Origin: Hydractinia symbiolongicarpus
Taxonomy: Eukaryota; Cnidaria; Hydrozoa; Anthoathecata; Hydractiniidae
Length of the DNA: 64,000 nucleotides
Reading direction: 5' to 3'
Assembly (NCBI RefSeq): GCF_029227915.1
Contig: NC_079877.1
Location: 21,913,851 to 21,977,850 of the forward strand
Shown: piece after piece, positions 23,620-35,600 of the stretch
How the letters are laid out: every line of letters begins with the position of its first letter
Position numbering within the stretch: the stretch's first letter is position 1
The notes under the pieces: generated by a model
The model's database searches: none
Told to the model about the DNA's origin: nothing
What the model saw: the letters and a program-made list of their open reading frames with translations, nothing else
Position numbers and translations under genes: made by a program

Positions 23620-26600
23620 TTCAATATTTATACAGGATTGCAGATTCAGATTATATACAAGCATATATATATGTACAATTCTGTTATCAATATGGGTCCT
23701 GTAAAAAAATTAAAATTAAAAGTTGATGTTTGAGAAAGAAAAAAGACTTTAAATCCACAAAAGAAGGATTGAAAGAGGAAAAAGAGAAAAAAACATGACT
23801 GAAGGTAGGATAACAACTACCACAAAGACATATGAAAATCCTTTTCTCCATGATATTAAAAGAATTTTACATACCCTGTGGTCAAGGTTAAATATCACAC
23901 AAACGCTAAGAGTTAGACCCATAATTTTTCTAGGTAGCAGTAAATCTGCAACTTCCCTTTGTTTAAATATTAATGACACTCTCACTTCTGACCCTCAAAC
24001 TACAGTACAGTCTGAATGTAATCTACCGCGGACGCGAAACTCGCATGAATAGTTACACAGAACAATAGCTTTTGTTCTTTTAAGAAAATAATTGCCTCGC
24101 TGATAAACAATGACCCCACGCAATCAATTAATCACAATAGGTTGCAAGATCAATTTTAGCAATCTATTTTGCGCGAACTTTTTTGAAAATTTTAATTGCA
24201 GTAATTAAGTGTTTATTTTAGATCGCATTTTAAAAGTTTTATAAACAAAAAGCGACGATAGAAATGTTTTTTTAGATCGCATTTTAAAAGTTTAAAATCG
24301 AAAAGCGGCGATAGATATGTTTTTTTAAATCGCATTTTAAAAGTTTAAAAACGAAAAACGGCGATAGATTTGTTTTTTAGATCGCATTTTAAAAGTTTAA
24401 AAACGAAAAGCGGCGATAGATATGTTCTTTTTAAATCGCATTTTAAAAGTTTAAAATCGAATGGCGGCATTTAATAGTTGTGAACAATGCTTCTCGTATG
24501 TTTCTTAGATTAAACGCGCTGGAATTTTTTTAAGTAATTAAATCAACAATACATTCTCACGCAATGTATTATAGAACTTTGCAAAAGATTTTTATTATTT
24601 AATTACTTCACGCTAATACTTAAGGGAATAGCTTATCAATACATTTACACAATGCATCTCGCTATTAGAAAAAATATAATTGCTCCGATATTTCTTCGCA
24701 AGCGCATTGTTTTTTAACACGCAAATATAAACTCGCAAAACGCTCAAGGGATTTATTTATAACAAAACACAAACGACTACCGTCCTCCACACAAAGGTGT
24801 GATATTAGCATGTAGGCGGTAGATAACATTCAGACTGTACTGTATAGCCATCCTTTAATAATTACTTTACCTCAATTGCAGATAATATTAGAAAATCTAT
24901 ACCTCCAACTTCTAAATATTACTCTCTTATTTAAAAAATCCAAATCCTAATTCTTTTTTCTTGAGTCCAACCAATAATATTGTAGTTTTAAACCGCTTGG
25001 TACCACTTAACATAATCTAAAAAATTTACTGGTCCTTTCAGCATACCTTATCAAGTTTTATCTTTTTTAAAAGAATATCTTGCTACACCATTATCTAAAC
25101 TTATCAATCTTTCCTTCTTGACTAGAATCTTTCCTTCTAAACTAAAAACTGCAAAAGTTATCCCTATTTTTTAAAAAATGTTGATCTAACAAATTATCGC
25201 CCTATTTCTTTATTATCTAATATTAACAAGTTATTTGAAAAACTTATTTATGCTCATTTATATAACTTTATCTCTGTCAATAATTTAATTTATAAATAAC
25301 AATTTGGTTTCAGGAAAAAGTTCTCAATTTCTCAAGCACTTCTCATAATTTCTCAAAAAATTATGGATGAAATTGTGTCTTCATTGACCTACGAAAAGCC
25401 TGTTGATCATGAAATGCTTCTTAAAAAATTAAACCATAATAGCATACGTGGCATTCACTTTTAAATTGTTACCTCACTAATAGGGTTCAATATGTTTTAA
25501 TCAATAATAAAAATCAAAAGGTGTCAAACAAGGGGTACCTCAAGGATCTGTTCTTGGTCCACTTCTTTTTCTTTTATATATTAATGATCTTCATTATGCT
25601 ATAAAATTTTTTAATACATTATTTTGCCAATGATAGAAACTTTTTACACATAAATCTCCAAGGCAACTTGCTAAACGTATTAATATTGACCTCAAACTCC
25701 TATGTCACTGGCTTAAGGTGTGAGTAAGGAAAAGAAGTGCTATGTATTAAAAATCGTGAAACTAAAATTGAATGGTGGTCAATGCAGTGACATAGTTATA
25801 TTCCAAAAGCATATATATAAAATTATCTATACACAATTTTGTATTCGCTATACATTTATCTGGGGAGCATTTTTGAATTATGCTTTGAATGTTTTAATTT
25901 TTAGAGATATTTCCTATCAAAGTTAGTGCGAAATTATTCACAGCCTTTCATCTCAAAAAGCATTATATTCACACCTTAATTCAAAAAAGCACCCTTGATG
26001 TATCATTCCTTTACAAAAAAAATCACCCTCCTCCTCAAAGATTTAATGTTTTGTAAATGGAGTTTAAGACGTATGTTATTATACTCTCTGAAAAAGTGAA
26101 CTCTGTGAATATAGTCAGATTATGTAATCGTTACGCACATGCAATCATTACGCAGTTACTTAGAGGCCAATTTTCGCCTTATAAAAAGTCTGAAACAAAG
26201 AACTAAACAATACAACAAATACTACAATGTTAGCCCTATATCATACCTGAAATATAACAAACAGTTATTTAACAAAAACACCAAAAAGTTTAAATCTCTT
26301 AGAGTGCTTGGTATACCACCAATATCAACTTCACTGCGCCATGTTTGAATTTTCGGCTACCGCTTTATGTACGCATGTGAGTACAATCAGAACATGGCCC
26401 GCTATTGGCTGGATCGTGGGTTTGACAATATGTTTTGAGTATATTTTCTGGGGTAGTGAAAAAAAGTATGCGTAATTGTGCCGATATTGAATGTTACTAT
26501 TTTAATCATTACGCATATTTTAAATGATGAAGAAGAGCTGTTCGAAAGCTTGAAACAAAAAACCTAACTCCTTATTAGCTGAAACTAAAGCCTAAATTTA

Positions 26601-29600
26601 GACATCCAATCAAATGGCTTAAAGAGCACATGTTTCTTAGGCGCGTAAAAAACTTTTTTTTTCTCAAATAGCAATCAAACAGATTGGTTATCTCAGCTTC
26701 TTCAGCGAAATTTAAAACAAAAAAATGGGTAAAAGCCTTGGACGTAGTCGTAAGGTGCAAAAGAAGGTGGCGAATGCTTGGCCAGAGGAAGATGTACAAC
26801 ATGCCCTTCATGAGCTTGATTCTGTACCAGGCGCCTTTATACGCGGGTTGGCCAAACGTCATGCAGTTGATGAATCCACTTTCTGTTTCAGAAATAAAAA
26901 GCGACAAGAAGGGGTAGGACTGGGGAAGCCAGGCTGGCAGTGCGTTTTTAATGAAGAAACAGAGCAGAAGCAAATTGCATCGGTAATGTGTGCAACTTGG
27001 GATTCAGCCCAACAATGCTCGAAATCATTGTAAGTACTTTTATTCAGGACGTGTTATATAATTACCAGGTTAATAAGGGTCGCCTAATTCTTTTACTTCG
27101 TTGTAGGATCTGGTGAGTCAGTGCATCTCCCAAAATAATATTGGTGCAGCACAATTCAAAAACGGTAGACCTGGCATAACTTGGGTGAAGAATTTCATGA
27201 AACGCAACAAATTAACTCACAAGAAAGCGGAAATGACCAGTACGGCCAGGAAAGCCAACACGGCAAACCCATTTATTATATACGATTTTTATGATCAACT
27301 CGAAAAGGTATCTATAAAGACTTAACATTTTATTTGTACTACTTCAATGTGCGAAATACATGTAACCATTTATCTTTTCTTTCTAAACTTAAGATCTTTT
27401 AAAACTATCGTGAACTGGGCGCTACTCATGTCTGGAATTGTGACGAGAGTGGCTTTCCGACAGACCGGTCCAAAGGCAGAGTCGTTTTTTGTTAAAGTAA
27501 TATGATAGTTGCTGTGAAAACTGAAAAACCTTCGCGACCACAAGTTAATAACCTGTTTCGAATTTAGGGATAACGTGCCTTGAAACTGAGATTCTGTGCT
27601 GGACAAGAAAATATTACAGCGCTTGGCGTATGCAACACGGCTGGGATAATGCTTGACCCGCTTATAATTTTTAAAGGCAAGAATATGCAGTCCACTTAGT
27701 ATGGAGAAAACGCACTACCCAATACATACTACGAGAAGTCAGAAAATGGTTTGCTCCTATTTATTTACACAAAGCGTTGCTACTCTTGCTTAACTTATTG
27801 CATTTTGATTCTTCTTCTTGTTAGGGTGAATGGATACTGGTGTTTTTGCGAAATGGTTTAATCATTTTGCTGATACTGTCCCTGAAAGACCCCTTTTGCT
27901 TCTGCTAGATGGCCATCTCACCCACATATCCATTTAAGTGATCTCTCGTGCCCTAGAAGAAAATATAGTTATTATCAAATTTCCGCCTCATGTATCGGAC
28001 GTGATGCCGGCTTTGAATGTGGCATCTTTTGGTTCACTTAAACGACGCTGGGAAAAACTGTTACAAGAGAGAGTAAACACATTTGGCCGAAAACAACAGT
28101 TATTAAAGTCTGATTTTGTAAATCAGCTTTCTCTATTTGGAAAGACGGGATAAATAAAGAAAATGTCATAAGTGGATTTCAATCAACTGGTATAAAAATT
28201 ACTCTTCTATTGGATGTTTTAACAAAATACTAAATACAGTCCTTGCTGTTGAACATGTGCCTTTTGTTTATAGGTATTTGGCCAATCGATCGAACGAAAT
28301 ACCTGAAACACCGATTGGGCCAAAGACTTGTTTCCAAATATGAGGAATGGAAAAAGACCGGAAAAGAATTGGACTGGGACCACCTAGCAGAGGAGTGAGT
28401 TTATTACAAACTAAACCATAAGTTTAACATACCATAACATTTTAGCCAATCCTTCTATAATGTAGTTTAATTCATATTTACATTATGATTAATATTTAGA
28501 TAGTATTTAGACAGAGCTATTGGCATTGATTCCAACCTGAGTGCTAATAGTTTACAGATCAATGTACCCTCTTCTCAATGCACTACACCAAGAACAATGG
28601 CCACAGATTTTACCAGCGAACCATCAACTTTCCAGATCTTCGTGTGTGGTCTGGGAAGTTGATGTCTATGAAAAGTTAAAATCATCGTTTGGGCCATACC
28701 CATATGACCGGCTGGGTTTCATTGGGTACCCAATGGATGGAAACTGCAGCCGATTGCAAGTTATTCGACACCTATTAGAAATGAACCCTCTACTAAGCTG
28801 TTTGAAAAAGCATTTTTGGATAAAATGAAGGGCCTTATAGATAAACCAAAAGCTAAGCGGATGAAGTTAGATTTACGTGCAAAAGTAATAACGCAAGAAG
28901 AACTTTCGAAAGAATTAGAAAGAAAAAACGGGCAAAGGAAGAGAAAGAGATGCGGAAAACGGAAAGGATAGAAAAGAGAAAGCATCTAAACGAAAAGAAA
29001 AACAATCTAACCAAAAAGAAGCAAGCGAAAAAGGAGGAAAGTGAAGAGGAAGAAGAAGAAGTGGAAGAGAGCGAAACATGTACCAAAGGTTCAGATGAAT
29101 CGTGTGCTGACGAAAATGAGAGTGATATTACACAAGTGGCGTGCTGGGAAGCCTTGAAACCACCCACTATCGAAAAGAGCTGATTGGCAAATTTTTCGCT
29201 TGCATATATCTAACCAAAAAAGGTCCCAATCTTTATGTTGGAAAACTGACAAGACGATTCTTGTCAAACGATGAAGATGGGTACCCATGTGCGTTAGAGA
29301 TTGATTGCCTCCAACAAAAGTATGGCGTAAAAGGCTGTATTTTCAAGAAATATGACATCGCAGGGGCAGATGTAGAGGTTTTTCCGATTCATGACATTGT
29401 TTTTGGTCCCCTGAAATGTACCTTTTTGGGTTAGAAAAAACGGAAATTTCTCCAATATAAAGAATTTCGCCAACTTTTTAAAAAGGTCAAGAAAAACGAT
29501 AGAGAGGCAAGTCACAAAAATTACCATTGTAATGTTTTTTACACTAAAGAAAAAGAATAAATTTGGATTAAAGTTGTATTTTGTGACGTGTATAACAATG

Positions 29601-32600
29601 AATATCTACTGCATAAGCCAGATTTTTATAGATTGCGCACAACAATAAAAAAAATGCGTAATGATTGAAGATTTTCGATTTAATCATTACGCACTCAAAA
29701 ACCTGTGATATTGACTGTTTAGTCGCTTAAAAGGTTAGGATTTAACATTTTCTGGTGTGCGCCGATTTAAGTTAAAAGGAAAAGTTGTTGAGATGCCTAA
29801 TGATTATATCATCTGGCAATAAGAGTTTTAAAGATTTTTTAAAAGTTCGTTATTTTTTCGTTAATTCATTTGTCACCATAGTAACTACACTTTCTATAAG
29901 ATGCACACATTTCTACTCACTTCCGCACTTTGATCATAACAAAACAACATGGGTAAGATAACAAATAATAGAAAGGACAAAGATAAAAGAAAAAAGAAAT
30001 ACAAAAAAATATAACAAAGTTTCACATAAAAATAACAATTGCTTTTTTTATAATCTTTTGTGATGGTAATTACATTATCATAAAAGTTTGTTCGTCTTAG
30101 TGAGATTAAAAATTGCCATATATGCTTTCTGCCAGCGTTGATCAAAACATCTGGTGAAAAGTGATTGTCATTGCAAAACAACTATACTCTAGACAGCCCA
30201 GGATTATTCCAACACTGTATATAAAAAAAAAGTAACACAACCCACAAAGAAAGCAGGTTTTCATATTGATATTTGAGAAGTTTATATAAATGTCAGAATA
30301 AAATATGAGTCTATGGAAATGAAAAAGAGAGTTTGGGTGCTCCTTGTGGTTCAGGCTTGCATGTCATTGTTATTTTGTCACTTAAAATGATGGGCAAATA
30401 GTATATTAGTTCCGCAAATGTTCACAAACACAATTATAGGGTGCCATTAGCAGCAAACACACCCAAACACTTATATAATTTACTAAAAAAGAACAAAATG
30501 AGTCTTAAATTCTTTTATAAATTCATTTTTGCCGTAACTAAGGGTAAGAAACTTTTGCAGGCATGAAGTGTGACGAGGTCATAAAATCGTGAAATTTTGG
30601 GACAAAGACTTTTGCGAATTGTAATTTTAGGTCAAATTTTGAGAAAAAAACTTTAACGAAAGTCAAAAATAACTTCATTTGCAGAGGAAAATATTTAGCT
30701 AATGGCAACCATTATTTTTCCATTCTTTCTTATTATTCATAATCAAAATTTTGGAAATAAGAAAAAAATTATTTTGTTTTAAAATAAAAGGCTGGTGTTT
30801 ATGCTCTCCCACACAGAGTTTTGAGTTCATTCGCTGCAGGTTCTATAGTTGTTTTGTTTGTTGGCTGTTGGTTATCTGGTCGTTCTGCATAGACTTCTTG
30901 TTCGCTGTGGCATTTAATTAACGCGGTTGAGCAAGGTTAAAGCGAATTTTAAAAAACTGTGTTAATTTGTTGGTTAGCTGTTTTAGTCCTTGTGTTATAG
31001 AGTAATAAAAGAATAATTACCCATTGAGTAATTGAATGAATACTCAGGTGTATAACAGGCCTTGCCATGAGTTTTAGTTGTGAGTGTGACAAATAGCATG
31101 CGCAAAAGGACCTGGGCGTGTGATGGGGTGCACGTTTTTTTGAAATTGTTTTAAAGTCTCTGAACTTAATGTTTTTCTTCCACCAGGCTTTCTCTGGTTC
31201 TTTAAAATATGGTACTTATTATTAAAATCCACATTAACTTTATATCAGATGCTGAAAGAAAGTCACTAGCTAACAAAACAAGAATAATATTAGAGCACAT
31301 CCTCACCCTGGCATCACCACCCTGCCACCATCTTTAAATTAAACTTTGGGAATACGGTTCCGTACAATTCATTAATTTTTTGACCAAAGTGAACCATGTT
31401 CATATGTATCCCGATTTCATGATTTTTAGACAATCTACGGCAATGTTTTCGCTTTCTGCAATCCTGTTTTCATGATTTTTAAACGATCTTCATCAAGTAA
31501 GTTTAATTTGATCGACCAAAACTAGTTTTCGAAACTACTTTTACTATTATTAGCTGCATGCACAAAAATCAAGGCACGTGAGTATCAAAACAGTGTTCTC
31601 AAAATGTAAATAAAGAAACAGTTGGAATGCGCAAGGTGCAAAGCTATTATAAAAAGTTTTAGTACGATTGCTTTGGTTTTACATTCTTCGCATAAACATG
31701 ACTGTACATTAAACACAGAATCTTTTCATTTTTTTAAAAATATCTTTTAATATCTTTCATGATTGTTAACACTTTTAAACAATAGCATGCATGTTACATG
31801 CAAGAACAAAAGGACTCATCAAATCTTATTGTTATGACTCGCGCACAACGATAACAATAGAAAGCAATTAAGCTCATAATGTAAACAAAAGATATGCAAA
31901 GGTTCTTTACATGACGTCATAAAACACGGGTGAAATAAGATATAAGCAGCACTGTACCATGTTCAAATTAATTTCTCGTATGTAAATTATCTTTTCGTGG
32001 TGCGGTTAAAACTAAGATTAAGAAATAAAAATGCAAGGTAAATAAAAGGAAATCACTTTAAATTTTGCACGTGTGTTCAATCGCACGCCTTGGACATGTT
32101 GCACGTGTGTGGACGCGTGCGCGTTCAATTGCACACCTCTCATGGCAAGGCCTGTAAAAAGCACTAGCTTTTAGAAATAGTAGTTTTAGTTTCTCTATAT
32201 TTATAACAAAATAGGTTGATTGTTATGTTCTTACAAAATATATAATAATTTAACGTTTAACAAGCTTGATTGGTTTTTAATTAATTTATTTGTTTTAAAA
32301 TTTGATTCAATGAAACGTCTTATCACTTTCACATTTTTTCATAAATAATAGTTTCACAATCATATCTAGTTGTTTCAAGCTTTTTCGAAATCCTTTCCAA
32401 TTCGTTCTCTTTTTCATAATCTATAGAAAATCGTTTTGTGAAAAAATATGAAACATGCAATTCGTTTCTTTATATGCAATTATGAAACGATGTAAAAAGA
32501 ATTATGAAACAATTTCCATTTATAAGATGAAAATCTGTTAAATCTCTAACCAAATGAGAATTTCTTTGTACAAGCACTTATCTTAATATCAATTAATTAC

Positions 32601-35600
32601 CAATGGTGGGTGAGCACACAAAGGTTGCTGTTTTAATAGTAATGTTTACAGCCGGGGATTTCGACCAAAGTAGAAAAGAGTTAAAGTCGAGTCAGTAATT
32701 AATTTGTGGCGTCGTAGATTAGTGGTTATAGCTTTCGTACTCTGTGCGGGAGACGGGGGTTCGATTCCTCTTGACGGCGATTCAACATGGGCGAGTGAAT
32801 GTTACCATAGCCCCGGGTTAACCCAAGCCATGTGAGGGAAATTGGGGAGATGGCACACTGTGTGGGCCGTTGGATGTTGCCGGGAGTTGTCTAGTAGAGC
32901 GTGGGCCCTACTAATTGGGTCTGCGTAGCTCAAAATGAGCATTAAATACTCTAGGACTCTCCATCTAAGCCATGGCCCCTCCTGGAAATAATAGACAGGG
33001 TATATCCCTCGATATTTGTGAGGCTAGCCATGTAAAATATGCACATCTATCTATCTATCTGTTTTTGTAACTGCTTGTGGAAAAAAACAATATTGATATG
33101 ACTACTTGTGGAACAAAAAATATTTATATAAATTAATTGACGAAAAGTTGAACAGCGGCTAATAATTACAACAAAAAAAAGTGACACAAAAGTTTTGCTC
33201 AATGCTATATTTTTATAATATTAAGTTTTGATCTTAACAAAACAAACGAAAGAATACATAACTTATGTTAAATGTCTAATGGTCATCAGAACTCCATTCA
33301 TCATTGGATATACTATCTAGCGGAATATTTTCAAAAGCTTGATGTTCTACTTCACCGTCTTCATCTTCCGATGGGCTTTCTGCAAGGACGCTTGCAACAT
33401 CATGATGTGGTTGTTTGGTCAATTTACGTTTTGATGGACATGCGTGTCCTTGCAGATGACATTTCCTCCAGCGTACTGTTCCTTCAAGGTATTCTTTTAG
33501 AAACATACTGACAGCATCATTATACCGTTCTTTGGTTTGTTTGTCATCAAAGCATACACAAAGTAACATTTCAAGTGTTTCTTGTTTCAAAGACTGCCTT
33601 TCTTTTAAAAAAAATACGCCACAGAATGAAACAAACGTGCTCCTATTCTGCACTCAATAATGGTACCACAAGACATATCTCAATGACGTGTAACAGATTT
33701 GGGATTCCCAAATCACCACCAATACAAAAGATAGTAGGCCAACACTTTCCAGGCTTAGATTTTGATATGTGCATATCGTTTTTATGGCCATGAAGCAATT
33801 CAAATTCATCTTTTATATTGCAATATTATTGGTTATATTGCAATGATTAGCAACAAGTATTGACTCAAAAGGAGCAACAACCTTTACTTCTTCATAAATT
33901 ACATCAGGCTCAATGAATTGGTAGGACTCAGAATGGGGTATGATACTAATGGATTTAAACAGCTCGTTATTTAGAAGCGAATGTAAACAGGCAGATAAAG
34001 ACTCCTTTAAGACTTGAAGAATCGTAACAAATTCATTTTTACAAGACTCTATAGCTTTTTGTACACTTCCTTTTAACAGGTAGCCATGAAACAAGGCTGC
34101 ATCATTGTTGGGATTTTCTGCAACTTGCTCTCGTGTTTGAAGCTCAGGCACTACTTCATCATCATTCTCAGTGAGTTGTTCCAAAATATCGCTTGCTGTA
34201 CGAAATATGTCGTCACAATGAAAAGCCTTTCCCCCTGCTTAATTCAAAAGAATTAGCAGCTTATTAAAACTTTTCATGACTTTTCTACTGATGGACATTA
34301 ATTTTGGTGTTAACAGTAAGTTAAGTTAGCTTTTTTAAACATGTATTGTATGTTAACATAGCCGTCATTGCAGCCGTTATTTAAGTCTGAAAGTTTAAAT
34401 GCATCTCGTAGCTAGCTAATTTTATGTGCTAGGCATAATGTTAGTAAATAATGGTCCCCAAGGTCACACTTTACAAGTCATGCATCTTGACATATACGGG
34501 CGCTTCATCAGTGCACATTCCAATCTGTAGAAAAGATACTTTTTTTAAAAAAAAATAAACTAAAAAGTATAAAACTTTTCAGATTTTATTAAATTCTGGC
34601 AAACAACCGCAAGTTTGAATGACTTTTTAAATAAATTTTGCGATATTTTCCTGAAATTTCCAGTATCTTCCCAAACTCCCCCAAATTATTCCTGAAATTC
34701 AAAGCACTACTTACAATTTATTTGACCTTGCTACAAAAAAGAGACAAATCTTAAAGTCACAGATCAAGTCACACAGAGTTGCGTAACTTCATTAACTGTT
34801 TATTTTTTTTTTCGGACTTTTTTTGGCATGTAAAAACAGATGATATTTCCTGATTTGCAGTGTCGTAAAATTTTTTTATCAATTTTCAGTTGCTATTTAA
34901 CTATTCATATTTTTTAGTTGCCATTCAATAGTGAAATAGTATATAAAATGACAATGAAATCAGTACTTTGGTATGAATAATATGTAATAACATGTTGCTC
35001 TTCTACGTTAGCTGGATACCGCGTGACCTCCTCTTAGCAGCGACCTGAGTGACCGCCATTCGTTGACGTTTATGTGCCTTCGCAACAACTGTTTAGTCTT
35101 GGTAGGAGGTCTGTCTCTGCCTTTTTAACCCGTTTTTCTAAAGTAGTTTCATCATCATCATCATCATCATCAAAAGTGGAATCGCTTTCTGTCACATATG
35201 CTTCATTTTTAGTTTCGCTTTCAGTCGGTGGTATTGGTGTGGATGATATACAAGGTAGCGTGTCATTCTCCTGATAACTGTTGTTCTTATTGTTATCTAA
35301 GGTTGAGTCCTCTTGCTGATTAGACCAGCTTGAACTACTCATTTCATTTTCGTGGGCATCGGATACCTCATCAGAGTCTAAACATAGCTAACTAGCTATA
35401 TAAAAAAGGACCTGAAAAAATATTCATTGCATGAAATATTAAAAAACAATCTTACCTGACACATCTGAAGAATCTAAGTCATCTATAAAGTCTAAAACAT
35501 CATTTCAAAATATATTTTTACTTGTTTTGAACTGGACGCCATTTTTTGCTGCAACTGTCTCGTGGAACAACAAGTTTGCATATGTGCAACAGGCAAGTCA

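Noticed and set aside
23475-23733. Overlapping frames with long YLFI runs
   Set aside because: Produced by the (TTTA)n microsatellite.
32706-32780. tRNA gene
   Set aside because: A and B boxes are present, but no acceptor stem closes and the sequence continues into a SINE body with an (ATCT)n tail.
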